In this document: piece by piece, positions 45,031 through 56,999 of the stretch
Position numbering within the stretch: the first letter of the stretch is position 1
How the letters are laid out: every line of letters starts with the position of its first letter
DNA from: Cheilinus undulatus
Taxonomy: Eukaryota > Chordata > Actinopteri > Labriformes > Labridae
Direction: 5' to 3'
Assembly: GCF_018320785.1 (NCBI RefSeq)
Contig: NC_054888.1
Location: forward strand, 21,530,438-21,594,437
DNA: 64,000 nucleotides
Notes under the pieces: model-generated
Database searches by the model: none
Told to the model about the DNA's origin: nothing
The model's input: the letters and a program-made list of their open reading frames with translations, nothing else
Made by a program: the position numbers and the translations under genes

Positions 45031-46704
45031 TTCTCTTAAGCCTTTCCATTTAAATTTCTCTATATATTGCAAACACCATAAGTCAACTTACTCTTGTTTG
45101 TGTAGAGCAGAGTTTTTGCACAGGGCACATCTAACAACGTATGCAAAATAGCCTCTTTAGCTCATGTTATAGCAACTTTACAGATTCTCAGGGCATGTCT
45201 GGACGTGCCTCAAGACACACCATTTGGTCTAGCGCTGTCAGAGTGGGAGGAAGCAATCCAGTCAATGGACTGTGGTGAACCTCGCTCCAACCTTTAGGGT
45301 CAGATGGATACGCTTTGAACCCCAGCAGACCTGTTATTTTGGTTCCTTTTCAAACTTTTGCACATGTTGATCTGAACTGAGCCACATTTGCCTGTCCTTC
45401 ACCTTGTTATCATGTGAGTTCTAGGTTTCAGGTTCAGTCTAAAAGCTTGTTGGCACAAAACACTGATTAAAATCGAATGCAATACCACAAATTTAAAGAT
45501 TTTAATACAAAACTCAATAAAAATGCAATCGAAGCTATACGATATGCCTCATTGGCCTCGTATGTTAGGGGGTCATACTTACCCTCCATATGTTGCTGAA
45601 TCAAAACAGATTGCGATGCTTACAGACGGATCAACACATCCAAAGCAATCTTTACTGAGAAAATTAAATGCATGGAATAAAGACAAATACACTTCAAGTG
45701 CTCATAAATCCTTCTCAGGCAAATCCTCATTAAAAAAAGGAGAATTAAAGAGGCAGAAGTAACAAACGATGAAGGAAAAAAGTACAAAGCCAGACAACAA
45801 ACAGCACCCTCTGCACAGCTGGATGTAACCGCATGCCATCATTACTGAACAGTTTCCAAAAATAGACTAAAAGGGAGAAAAATACTTCATAAACACACCA
45901 ATTTTTCTGCTTTTACAGAGTAAATATCACAATTATTAACCCATCAGAATTAAAGAATAAAAGTTAGTGTCATACAGGGGTTTTTCTCTGCAGTATATGT
46001 CAAAGACTCGTCATCCTAGCGGGTAATAATCCCAGTATTTCTGCTATCTTGAGAAGGATCAAGCTCTGCAAACATACAGAATCTTATTTTGGCCTGAAGA
46101 GAGTGTCAAACCTTCATCTCATAAGCCTTTAAATCTTTTTGGGCTGCACCTCGCTCTGATTTCGCTTTGAGCGAAGCATCTTGATCCAAATGTAGGAACT
46201 ATTTTTGGCACCTTTTTCCTTCTTTAATTTAAAATAGTCGTAACACTTCTACCTTGAAGATATCTGCCTGTTTGGGGCCAAAACAACAGCTCTTCACCTA
46301 AAACAACCTTCATAAATAACTAAATGTGCTTGTTATACACCTGGCTGCTTAGTATTGATGTTGTCTGAATAATTGTGGATTTAAATTTTCTGATTTTTAC
46401 ACCCTTTATGAAGCTGCAACTCTTCTTTTTAGTAATCGCTGGATATTATTTGGGCATTTTAAAGCAGACGTCATGAAAAAACAACTTTAGTGTTTTTGCG
46501 CATACTTTTGTGTATCCGGAGTGTCTCTGGACCCACAATTGTGCAATAGGCAGACAAAGTCCTTTTCTTATGGTCTGTCTATGTCTGAAAACATTAAATC
46601 TGGTGGTCAGATTCTGTTATCCTCGGAGCATCACAACGAGAGTCATTGTCACCTCACCTGGTGTCTCCATCCATGGTTCCAAGCTTAGCTTTTACGACAA
46701 ACCA
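45031..46704. other. intergenic, nothing recognised
   Basis: AT-rich. A 79-codon frame at 45523-45762 has no known motif. No clear repeat ends. Confidence 0.45.
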
Positions 46705-46736
46705 CTCTTCTTGCAAGTGTAGGAGGCGCAGAGGGC

Positions 46737-47870
46737 CCTAAAGGGGGCACTGCTAAATTTGTCTTCTAAGAGGACAGGAAAGAGGGCACTTTGTCAAATT
46801 TTGTTTACATGAAAGACACTAATGAGGGCACTTTGTCAGATTTTGTTTTGTAAAGCAAGGACTCCATCAAATAGTGTCTACTTGAAGGGAATTAAAGAAG
46901 GCACTTTGTCAAATTTTGTTGACTTAGGGGGCACTTAAGAGGGCACTTTGTCAAATAGTGTCTACTTGAAGGGCACTAAAGAGGGAAATTTGTCAAATTT
47001 TGTCTACTTGAATAGCACTAAAGAGGTAACTTTGCCAGGTATTATTTTCTTGAAGGGCACTAAGGAGGGCACGTTGTCAAATTGTTTCCAATTGAAGGGC
47101 ACTAAAGAGGGCACGTTGTCAAATTGTTTCCAATTGAAGGGCACTAAAGAGGGCACGTTGTCAAGTTGTGTCTACTTGAAGGGCACTAAAGAGGGCACTT
47201 GTCCGATCTGTTTACAGGAGGGTACTAACAAGGCACTTTGTCAAATTTTGTCTATGTAAAGGGCACTTTCAAGGTCACTTGTCAAATTGTGTCTACTTGA
47301 AGGGCACCAAAGAGGGCACTTGTCCGATTTTGTTTACATATAGGGTACTAACAAGGCACTTTAACAAATTTTGTCTGCATGAAGGGCACAAATGAGGGCA
47401 CGCTGTCAAATTGTGTCTACTTAAAGGGCACTAAAGAGGGCACTTGGTCAAACTGTGTCTACTTTAAGGGTACTAAAAGGGGGCACTTTGTCAAAGTGTG
47501 TCTACTTAAAGGCTACTAAAGAGGGCACTTTGTCAAATTGTGTCTACTTAAAGGGCACTAAAGAGGGCACTTTGTCAAATTGTGTCTACTTAAAGGGCAC
47601 TAAAGAGGGCACTTTGTCAAATTTTGTCCACTTGAAGAGCACTAAGGAGGGCACTTTGTTTAATTTTGTTTGTTTAGAGGCCACCAAAGAGGGTTCTCTG
47701 TCAATTTTTGCCTACTTTTGGAAACTTTAAGAAGACTTTGTCATTTATTGTCTACTTGAATGGCACTTAAGAGGGAACTTTGCCATACGTTTATTTTCTT
47801 GAAGGGCACTTAAGAGCACTTCATCAGACTTTCTCCCCTCAAGGGGACTAAAGGTCTTCTCTTTTTGCAA
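46737..47870. repeat. 42 bp minisatellite, block 1
   Basis: About 25-27 degenerate units built on AAAGAGGGCACTTTGTCA, then AATT(T/G)TGTCTACTTGAAGGGCACT, period 42. Because 42 is a multiple of three, frames stay open over several units and read as a 14-residue repeat (KGTKEGTLSNCVYL). The array is flanked by a copied 23 bp sequence (see findings). Confidence 0.97.
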
Positions 47871-47884
47871 GTATAGGAGGCAAG

Positions 47885-49195
47885 GTCATATAATCTGTAT
47901 AGTGCACATAAGTCAGACTGGGGCAGGAAATGAGGAACAGCAGTTAGAAATCAGAGATAATGGGGGGAAAATAGGACGTTAAAGCTCTAAATGGACCTGC
48001 ATGCTGCACTTATCAGGAAATTTCTACACATTAGGCATGATTCCTACACTTTGTGAAAAGGGATTTTTCCCACAGCTTAGCCTGGCGTGGAGATGATCAG
48101 TATCACACGTCTTGGTCCTGCAGCCCTCCTACTGCACGCCTATCTAGATGAGTGGAGACAGACAGTTTTTCATTTTTGGTGGTATAATGCAATATTAAAA
48201 GCCCATAATCTGTGATTAAATGTCTTTCATTGATAGTTTTATCTACAGATTCTGTGCTGCGTTTGCCTAAAGGTAAGGTTTCATTAAGTCAGCCCATAAT
48301 AGATTTAATAAACATGATTTTTAGGACTGTTTTAAGAAGTTTGTGTCTGTAGTGCATTGTAAGCATGTTCACATGACGTCCAAATGCCTCTTCTAGCTGG
48401 TAATATATGATTATAATCAGGCATGAAGACAAATAGTGGGGTATATGAAGTCTAACAAGCAGAGGACATGATTTATTCTGAATGTAGCGTCCAATAAACG
48501 TCACATTTTAATAGAAACTGAAAATGACTCCAGCACACGCACATGTTGGCCGGTGGAACAAAGCTGAGGTAGTATTTGGCCAGTCTCCCAGCACAGGTGT
48601 GAACGTGCAACAGAGAGGGAAGCTGAGCACCGCTGTGAGAGAGAGAGGGAGAGATCGGCCAAGACTTAGAGTAAGGTAGAAGCTGAAAAACAACCAGACA
48701 TTCATTAAAAACCACAATCAGTGCAGTCAGAGGGATGAATCCATGCATGGGATTATCACGCATGATTATAGACACACTCATGACGAGTTTATGAAGCTGT
48801 TGGAATGATTTATAATCTATTATAGCGGTGTTGATGGTGTATTGTGGACCTGACCTTCATAGAGTGTTCTTCATCATCTGGCAGCAACTTTTGTTAATAA
48901 CCTCCAGGTTGACAAAGGTGCCAAGTGGCTCCACAGGAGCGCAGAAATAAAGGACAGAGTTTCTAGTTTCTCTTCACTTGTTGAGCAGACATCAGAACAG
49001 ATGAGGATTTATGAACTATTTAACCATTTATTTTACAAAAATACACTAGGGCAGAGGTCAATGAAAATAAATCTTATAGCAAGGAGCATATGGCACTATA
49101 TGGCATTTTCTCCTCTCAGGTTTCATTCACTGAGAGCACCGAGGGGACATCTGATCACAATTTACCCACTGGAGGGAAACCCTGGAAGCACTATT
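47885..49195. other. spacer between minisatellite blocks, nothing recognised
   Basis: Non-repetitive sequence of 1.3 kb. Frames on both strands near 48473-48781 are short and without motifs. Confidence 0.5.
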
Positions 49196-50980
49196 TTACT
49201 TTATAAAGAGAGGACACTAAAGAGGAAACTTTTGAAAGATGTTGTTTACCTGAAAGACACTAAAGAGGGCAACTTGTCATGTATTTCAACCTAAGGGGCC
49301 CTAGAGAGACAACTAAGAGGACGCTTCAGAGGGCACTTTGTCAAATTTGGTCTAGTTTTGATCCTTTGTCATTCTTTTCTACTTGAACAGCATTAAAGAG
49401 GGCACTTTGTCATGTGTTGTATACTTTGAGGGGTTCCTAAAAGACAGTTTGTCAAATTTTTACAAACTAAATTTTGACTCTAATAAGGGGACTTTGTCAA
49501 ATTTTCTATACTTAAAGGGCACTAAAGAGGGAGCTTTTTTGTCTACTTTAATGGCAGTGAAAAAGGCACTTGGTCAAATTTGTTGACAATAAAGACACTT
49601 AAAAGGGTACTTTTCTTAACTGAAGGACATTAAAAGGGTACTTGGTCATATATTTTCTACTTGAAGGGCACTAAAGGGGGGACTTTGGCAAAAATTGTCA
49701 AACAAGAACACTTAAAAGTGTACTTTGTCATATATTTTCAACTTGAAGGGCACTAAAGGGGGTCTTTGTCAAAAATTATCAACCAAGAACACTTTAAAGG
49801 GCAATTTGTCAAAGTGTGTTTACTTTTGTTATGTCTTGGCTACTTGAGCGCACTAAGGAGGGCACTTTGTCATGTCTTGGCTACTTGAGGGCACTAATGA
49901 GGGCACTTTGTCATGTCTTGGCTACTTGAGGGCACTAAAGAGGGCACTTTGTCATGTCTTGGCTACTTGAGGGCACTAATGAGGGCACTTTGTCATGTCT
50001 TGGCTACTTGAGGGCACTAAAGAGGGCACTTTGTCATGTCTTGGCTACTTGAAGGCATTAAAGAGGGCACTTTGATATGTCTTGGATACTTGAGGGAACT
50101 AAAGAGGGCACTTTGTCATGTCTTAGCTACTTGAGGGCACTAAAGAGGGCACTTTGTCATGTCTTGGCTACTTGAGGGCACTAAAGAGGGCACTTTGTCA
50201 TGTCTTGGCTCCTTGAGGGCACTAAAGAGGGCATTTGGTCAAATTCTGTCTACTTGAGGGCACTAAAGAGATGACTTTGTTATGTCTTGGCTCCTTGAGG
50301 GCACTAAAAAGGGCACTTTGTCATGTCTTGGCTACTTGAGGGCACTAAAGAGGTCACATTGTCATGTCTTGGCTCCTTGAGGGCACTAAAGAGGGCATTT
50401 GGTCAAATGTTGTCTACTTGAGGGCACTAATGAGGGCACTTTGTCATGTCTTGGCTACTTGAGGGCACTAAAAAGGGCACTTTGTCAAGTCTTGGCTACT
50501 TGAGGGCAATAAAGAGGTCACTTTGTTATGTCTTGGCTACTTGAGGGCACTAAAGAGGGCATTTGGTCAAATTTTGTCTACTTGAGGGCACTAAAGAGGT
50601 CACTTTGTCATGTCTTGGCTACTTGAGGGCACTAAAAAGGGCACTTTGTCATTTCTTGGCTACTTGAGGGCACTAAAGAGGGCACTTTGTTATGTCTTGC
50701 CTTCTTGAGGGCACTAAAGAGGACACTTTTTCACGTCTTGGCTACTTGAGGGCCCTTAAAAGGGCACATTGTCCATTTTGGAAATAGTGAGAACTTTGTC
50801 AGATTCGTCTTTAAGGGTGCCAAAACGGGAACTTAATCAAATATTTGCCATTTGGAGGGCACTTAAGAGGGCACTTTAAATATTGACTTAGAAAGCATTA
50901 AGAAGTGCACTTTGTCAAATATTGTGTACTTAGAGGGCACTAAAGAGGGCACTTTATCATGCTTATGTTCTGCAGGGAAA
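49196..50980. repeat. 41 bp minisatellite, block 2
   Basis: Diverged units at 49196-49830 lead into a more regular array (49840-50760) of GAGGGCACTAAAGAGGGCAC, then TTTGTCATGTCTTGGCTACTT, period 41. Roughly 40 units, many nearly identical, so this part expanded more recently. It shares its core with block 1. Confidence 0.97.
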
Positions 50981-51559
50981 TCCAAGAGGCCTTTTTCAAG
51001 GTGTTTATAAAGACATAAGTTTATTCCTGACATTTTGACACAACAGCAAATAAACTTTGGTTTTTTTCCTCTGGAATGATTCTGTAAATTTCCACCTGCT
51101 CTGAACAAACCCTGCTTATCTCAGCTGTTTTTGTGGTGAAAAGTCTGAGATACGGAAGCCCCGAGTGGACATTCCTCCATGTTTTAGATTCTACTCCATT
51201 CTGCCATGATGACTAGTAAATCTGGTGATTTTCTCCAGAGTCTGTCTGATTTATTTTACTGGATTTTCCACAATAATTTGTGAATTTCTAGATTTTGGCT
51301 GAAAACGGACAAAATTCAATGTTATCACAGAAAATGTGGTAAAATAAAATGAGCTTTTTAGGCTTTTTTGTTGTCAGTTTTCCGTGTTTTGGTCCATGTT
51401 TGGTCCAAACTGCAGCCTTTTTCTCTAAAAGGATTAAAGTAGCTGGTGTTGAGGGTCGTGATTTGTCATGTAAGGAGCTGCTGTGGGTCTGGAGGCTTGA
51501 CCAGTTCGGAATGACTGCCCTCCGGTTTTCCTCGGGTCAAACAGGGTCCCATTGAGGCT
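50981..51559. other. upstream of the CpG-rich promoter, nothing recognised
   Basis: AT-rich, short frames only. Confidence 0.5.
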
Positions 51560-52061
51560 GAGGTATGGGGGCCACACCTCGCTGCCATACCCAGATGCCT
51601 CCCTCTCCTCCCTGTGAACAGTTGTCAGTGCAGTGCGCGTCTTGGACACGGCGCTGCGCTCTCGGCGCTCCGCCGCTCTGCTCAGCGCCTGTAAAGCACA
51701 CCCCGCCCTCCCTCCACCTCCATCTCCACCTCAACCAGCGCCGAAAGCACACACCGGGAGGAGACAGGACGTTCAAAGCTCGTCTATCTCAGCGATCCCG
51801 CACAGACCCGTCATCCAGGAGCACCGGCGGCTCTCAGCGATCAGTCCCGGAGGCGCGTCTCCGCTCTCCCGCTCGCTTGTCCGGAACCACCGCGCCGCGA
51901 CGGTCCGATCCGCTCGCCTCCCTCCCTCCTCCTCCCCCTTTTGGAGAACAGTTTCTCCCCTGGAAGCTGGATGAATTATTGGAGAGTTGCAAACAAGTGC
52001 GAGAAGAAAGCTGAGGCTCGGGATCTGCCTCCTCGCTCCGTCCAGCGAAGAGAAGCCGAAC
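51560..52061 (+). promoter_or_regulatory. CpG-rich promoter / 5' UTR of the jam2-like gene
   Basis: The segment is strongly GC-rich with dense CpG (GGCGCTGCGCTC, CCGCGCCGCGACGG and similar), unlike the AT-rich flanks, and ends at the candidate start codon. It fits a vertebrate CpG-island promoter and 5' UTR. Long open frames on both strands here, up to 149 codons, are by-products of GC richness and Pro/Arg/Ser-rich translation. Confidence 0.7.
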
Positions 52062-52110
52062 ATGGAGGGGACGTCCCTGTATCTTCCTATTGTCATTTTA
52101 CTGATGCAAT
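52062..52110 (+). CDS. candidate first coding exon, signal peptide of a cell-surface protein (jam2-like by synteny)
   Basis: An ATG with A at -3 and G at +4 opens MEGTSLYLPIVILLMQ, a short polar start and a hydrophobic run typical of a signal peptide, followed at once by the consensus donor GTAAGT with a phase 1 junction. Signal-peptide exons ending in phase 1 are the rule in immunoglobulin-superfamily genes. In human, MRPL39 lies next to JAM2, a tight-junction adhesion molecule with two Ig domains, so jam2 is the best guess. No Ig-domain exon is visible in the remaining 12 kb, so the identity rests on position and exon form. In human the two genes are in opposite orientation, while here both are on +, so the call stays tentative. 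Confidence 0.45.
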
Positions 52111-52900
52111 GTAAGTGCACGGAAAGTCCTCACTCAGCACCACCAACTGTTTTCTGTTTGTGCTTGTGCACGAGATAAAGCTTTAGGCCGAGCAGCTTTA
52201 CAGTCCTTCATTTGATCTTCTTACTTTTTATTTCGATTGATTTGTTTCATCACAGGGAATGTCCTGGAATAACTTCCCTGTGGGAAAATCACATTATTCC
52301 AAGCTCTGGGCAAAGCAGAGGGACTTTATTTCCTCTTGTTCCTCAAAGAATTGATTCAGTCCAGTGGGAAACACTTCAAAGTTTGTGTTTAGTTTCACTT
52401 TTAGCTCTTTTTTTTTTTAAAGAAATACCCCTTTGAACGGTGGGTTTGCATTCATCATTTGTAGATAATCTCGAGCTCTGGGCAAGTAAAGAGGGGCTTT
52501 TCCTCAAAAACATGGATTTCTTTGAAAAAGTTTGTATGGGGTCATTTTTGCAGGATGCACAAAATGAGCAGCATGCTAGTGATACTGGTGGCTGAAAGTC
52601 AGCATCAGCAGATATGACCATTTCAGCTGATAACATCAGCAGACGTCTCTTAGAGGCACCGCTTCCTACTCCAGTCTGAAAGGGATTTTCAACCAAATCC
52701 GGTCTCCTTTGGGATCAAGTATGACTCAGAGCCTTCATAGACGATCTATGAATGCACCTGTGAACCAAAAAGCTGCTTTTAAGTCTTTATTTGTTTAAAA
52801 ACCAAGGTACAATAGACAAAAAGACTCCCCTAAGGGGGCACCAAAGATCTCAGGAGACACGTGGCGCCTTTGTCTGCACAAAAATGTCAAAATTAAATCG
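52111..52900. other. start of the candidate jam2-like intron 1, nothing recognised
   Basis: Begins with donor GTAAGT. The open frame on - at 52376-52696 has no known domain. Confidence 0.5.
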
Positions 52901-53010
52901 GCATTTTCCCACATTCTTTTTACCCTCTACATTTGCAAGCATTTCAGGACTGGCTGCTTAGAAGCATCCCCACTGCATGATGCTGCCACATATACAAAGA
53001 CATTTTGGAG
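52900..53010 (-). mobile_element. Tc1-like fragment
   Basis: TTTTTACCCTCTACATTTGC and GAAGCATCCCCACTGCATGA, the conserved transposase segment on -. Only about 110 bp. Confidence 0.7.
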
Positions 53011-53514
53011 CATAGACCTGTTTGTTGGGAATTTGTCAATGGGGTTAAGTTCTTAGGTTCAGCTTAGACTAAAGATTTGCGACGAGATGAGTTGAAACTT
53101 GCAATTTTTCGTGACGGGCCGCTCTGTAACAGCCCTGTCAGTTCACACCGCTGCAACTGGAGGAGATGATGCTCCATGGTATTGCTATTTCCATAACAAT
53201 GACTGACCGTCACTCAATTAAAAGTGAATTTTCTCAAGCTACAGAAAGGAAAGCACCGCACATTTTTTGCCACACACATGAGAATGTGTAAAATCAGGCT
53301 GCATGATTCCTGCTCGTCATCGCTAATGCTTTAGTCGTCTACATTACAAATGTCACAGCACATATGAACACAGGATGTGAACAGTAAGATTTCTACTACA
53401 GCCACTGCAGCCTTGAATTCTTCCTTTTAGCAAGTATGGCGGGGGATTGTCCCCTTTGTGCCCTAACATTTTTGAAAAAAACTAGGCAAAAGTGCCTTTT
53501 TGGATACCTTTCTG

Positions 53515-54030
53515 GTAGATAACCATGATGAAGTGACTGCATAAATATTCACCCTCTTTTAGTCAGTATTTAGTAGAGTCGCCGTTGGATGCAATCACAG
53601 CTCTGAGTGTGTGTGGACAGGTCTCAGTCAGTCTCAAACATCTGGATGCTGCAATTTTACTCCATTCTTCTTTGTTGAATTGCTCAGGCTCTGTCAGGTT
53701 TCACAGGGATCAGGTGTGAACAGCCCTTTTCAAGTCCAGCCACAGGTTCTCTATTAGATTGAGGTCCAGGTTTTGACTCAACCACTCCAGAACATTCACC
53801 TTGTCATCTTTAAACCATCTCTGTGTAGCTTTCTCTGAATGCCTCGGCTCATTGTCTTATTGGAAAATTAATCTTCCCTCAAGCCATAGACTGCCCTCCA
53901 GGATTTTCCTATATATTGCCACATTTATTTTACCCTCTACCTTTACAAGCCTTCCAGGTGCTGAGAAGCATCCCCACAGCATGATGCTGCCACTGCTGTG
54001 CTTCACACTGGGGAAGGTGTGTTTGTGTTG
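53515..54030 (-). mobile_element. Tc1-like transposon remnant (copy H)
   Basis: From the 3' end (GACTGCATAAATATTCACCC) through AATCACAGCTCTGAGTG, TCTCTATTAGATTGAGGTCC and CATTCACCTTGTCATC to AGCATCCCCACAGCATGATG, all reading as transposase on -. The - frame 53857-54183 includes [15 protein letters not shown]. Confidence 0.88.
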
Positions 54031-54059
54031 AAAGAGGAAAGCATGGCTTTCTTCAATGC

Positions 54060-54700
54060 AAAAGAGGAAAAATGGGTTTAAAGTTGAAAAATAATGTGAT
54101 AATGGCCAGGTTGAGTAGTTAAGAGATGTTAAAGGGTGACAAAGGTTGGTAAAAAGTGGCAAAAATGTTGCAAAAATAGCCAATAAAGTAGTGAAGAGAG
54201 GTTAAAGGGTGACCAAAATGGGTAAAAAGTGGCAAAAATGTTGCAAAAATGTCCTGATAAAGTAGTGAGAAGTGGTAAAACTTGGTTATATTTAGTGCAA
54301 AAAGTGACAAGGATTTGGAAAAAATGATAAGGGGTTAAAAAAAATTGAAAATGGCAAAAAGTATCAAAAATAGTTCAATTAGTGGAAAAATGGTGCAAAA
54401 ATGGCTAGAAAAAATAGTGAAAGGAGTTAAAGAATGTCAAAAGAGGGTTATAAGAGGCAAAAAGTTTAAAAAACGGGTTAAATGTGGCACAATTTAGTTA
54501 AAAGTGGTAAAAACAGTTTGAAAGTGGGGGAAAAGTGGCATAAAAGAGTGAAGCAGTGTTAAAAATGGGTAAATAAGTGGCAAAAATAGGCAAAAAGTGG
54601 TAAAAATGGGTTTAATGCTGCTAAATTGGCTTAAAAGTGGAAAAAATAAGTGTGAAACAGTGGTGAAAAGGGGTTAAAAAGGGGCAAGAATAATTTTGAT
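54060..54700. repeat. purine-rich degenerate minisatellite (GTGGCAAAAATG type)
   Basis: Dozens of units such as AAAAGTGGCAAAAATGTTGC, AAAAATGGGTTAAA and AAAGTAGTGAAAAG. It follows directly on Tc1 copy H and resembles the interior of the hAT element at 25572-26504 and the units at 60940-62190. Confidence 0.85.
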
Positions 54701-55555
54701 GTCAGAGCTCAATTCTTTTCAGCTCCAAAATGACGTAAATGTTTGCTGGATTGAGCACTCATGCCACTGATCCTACATACATACTGTACATTGATATCAT
54801 TGATATATCTCAACACAGGACGGCCCATCCACTGGGGTATACGGGGGCTTAGCCTATTCTATGTGCTGGCCTGTGAACCCCTAATCCTAACCATAATCCT
54901 AACTCCTAACCCTAAAAAATACTTCATAATTATTCAGGAAAAACTCACTTTGATTTAGTCGGCCAGAATAAAACGATCTTGTTTGGTAGAGTCCACCTAA
55001 TGACAGAGAATGTCCCTGTTTTATGAGGGTTAAGGTAAAATACCAGTTATTTACCAGAGAACTGCCTCATTATTTTGAGCCTTTACCTGATCATTAAAAC
55101 ATTATTATGAGGTAATTTCTTTCTTAATATTACAGTTATTACTGGGTAAAATGCCAACTTATAACGCCTTATTTTTGACAAATCCCTCGGTAATTTCACC
55201 TACTACTAAGAAATCTTTGGGTAACTAGGGCCCACTAAAATATAGTGCTTCACAAAAATTCTACATATTTATCTTTAAAATTTAAAATACACCCAAAGAA
55301 GTGAAGTTTTATGTCTGAGGTACAGCTGCTTGGATTGCTTGACTTTGGCGTTTTTTGTGTTGTTCCACTAACTTTGTCGTGATCGTCTTGAGGAGCCACC
55401 CTGCTCTTAAACCTTCTGTTTAATCAGGAGAATTAGTTTTATTTTTAAAATATACACCTCATTAAAAGTCAGCAGGTTGTTCCAGTGCTGACTGTTGCTC
55501 TAAAGGATAAAAAAGAATATATCTGAGTGTTAAAAACCATGATGTTCTTGTTTTT
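54701..55555. other. no gene seen; intronic
   Basis: Contains CCTAACCATAATCCTAACTC CTAACCCTAAA at 54888-54918, a telomere-like stretch in reverse, and AT-rich repeats of GGTAAAATACC type. No coding signal. Confidence 0.5.
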
Positions 55556-55745
55556 TCTTGTTGTTCCACGGTCCACCAGTCCCCTCTGTGAGGGTGGGCA
55601 AAGGTGATGCCACAGCCGGGTGGGGTTCCTACAACTTGGCCCGAGAGCTGGCCTTGGCCCGGTGCCACCCTGAGGGTGTGGGCGGCGTGCTGGTGGCGGG
55701 TGGGCGCTCATGTTGGCAGAGGAGGCGGCGTCTCTGTGTATGAGA
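55556..55745. other. GC-rich island of unknown nature
   Basis: About 190 bp rich in GGTGGCGGGTGGGCGC and GCCCGAGAGCTGG, abruptly different from AT-rich flanks. Open on both strands (61 and 137 codons) without a domain I recognise and without clear splice borders on both sides. Confidence 0.4.
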
Positions 55746-56229
55746 TCAGAGATTGGATTACTACCAGACATCTCAAACTGTTTGTCCTCGCCATGAGGAG
55801 TTTTCTTAGCAGGGATGTTTGGACGAGGGCCGTCACCACAGCATGATTTAACTCTGATTAGAGAAAGTCTGACCACAGACATGAGAGTAGAAGCCCTAGT
55901 GTTGGGTAATAATTCTTATTTTAACGGCTAAAAATTACAAAACAAACTCCCGCTGTAGGTTCCTCTTATAATGGCGGTTTATGGCGGGCTCTTTCACCCT
56001 AAAAGTCTTTTTTTTTTCTGGGGCCTCTGCTCCAATGGCTGTCAAGATTTACGGGTAGGGCTGGGCGCTTTGCCAGATCCATCAACTCTTCAAAATATTG
56101 CCAATGCATTTGTGCAATTTAGCCTGCGTTCTCTCTCTTTTGGTTAAAATCTGACTGAAGTGTTTGCAAAAAAAGAATTTTTGAGGTTATTGCCCAGAAT
56201 GTCCATGAAACTGGAAGTAATTCAGTTGA

Positions 56230-56930
56230 AAAAATAGGAGAATTTGCTTTTAAATTATTCTGAATTTTCATGGATATTTTTGGGAATATAAATTTGAAAT
56301 TTTAAAGTGTTTTCATGAAAGTTTGGGAATATTTTTGTTTATTTTTCAGACTTTAAATTTAAGTTTTTAAAGTATAATATTTCAAATATTTCTTTGTGAG
56401 GTTGAGACATTTTTTGTGATGTTTTGGAGAGGTTGTTTGGAAATTTTCCTGCATTTTTGTGTAAAATTAGCAAATGTATTTGTAATTTTTGGGGGAATTT
56501 TGTTGATGTTTTTTTTGGGGGGATTTTCTTTGAAATTTTTAGGTATTCTTCGGGAAATTTGGAAATGTATATTTTTATTTTAGGAATTGGGAGGCAAAGG
56601 GTCACTGGGAATTCTAGTTCTAGAATTTATTGGAAATTTCAAAGAATCGGTAAGGATGTTAGTGGGGATTTTCTGCCATTCTTATGGAATTTTGCAGGAT
56701 ATACATCTGTATATTTTGGTGGAATTCGCTTTGAGATATTGGGGGATATTTTGGAAGTTTTCAGGAATTTATGCAACCTTTTTTCTTTAGACTTCATGGT
56801 AAAGTTTCACTGAAACATTTTAGGAATATCTGAAGGAATTTTGGGGTTCTTTTTATGTGAAACTTTAAAAACATGTTTAGGAATATTTCACAGAAATCAT
56901 AGGTAGTTTTTTTAATTTTGGGCTGTTGAT
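56230..56930. repeat. T/G-rich degenerate tandem repeat
   Basis: Recurring GGAATTTT, GGGGGAATTTTG, TTTGAAATTTTTAGG and GGAAATTTGG words at irregular spacing. The 129-codon frame on + (56424-56813) is Phe/Gly/Ile-rich and arises from this composition. Confidence 0.65.
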
Positions 56931-56999
56931 ATTGGACTTCATTTTTGGTTGAAATTAAATCCTGTACAAAGACGAGGCTGGGCTTTTAAAATGATCAGG

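Noticed and set aside
46737..50980. CRISPR-like array
   Set aside because: Units are contiguous and degenerate without unique spacers, and the host is a vertebrate. It is a minisatellite.
51565..52014. 149-codon open frame (and others on both strands) in the CpG-rich region
   Set aside because: Rich in Pro/Arg/Ser as expected from GC-rich DNA, no domain, overlapping frames on both strands. Treated as 5' UTR/promoter.
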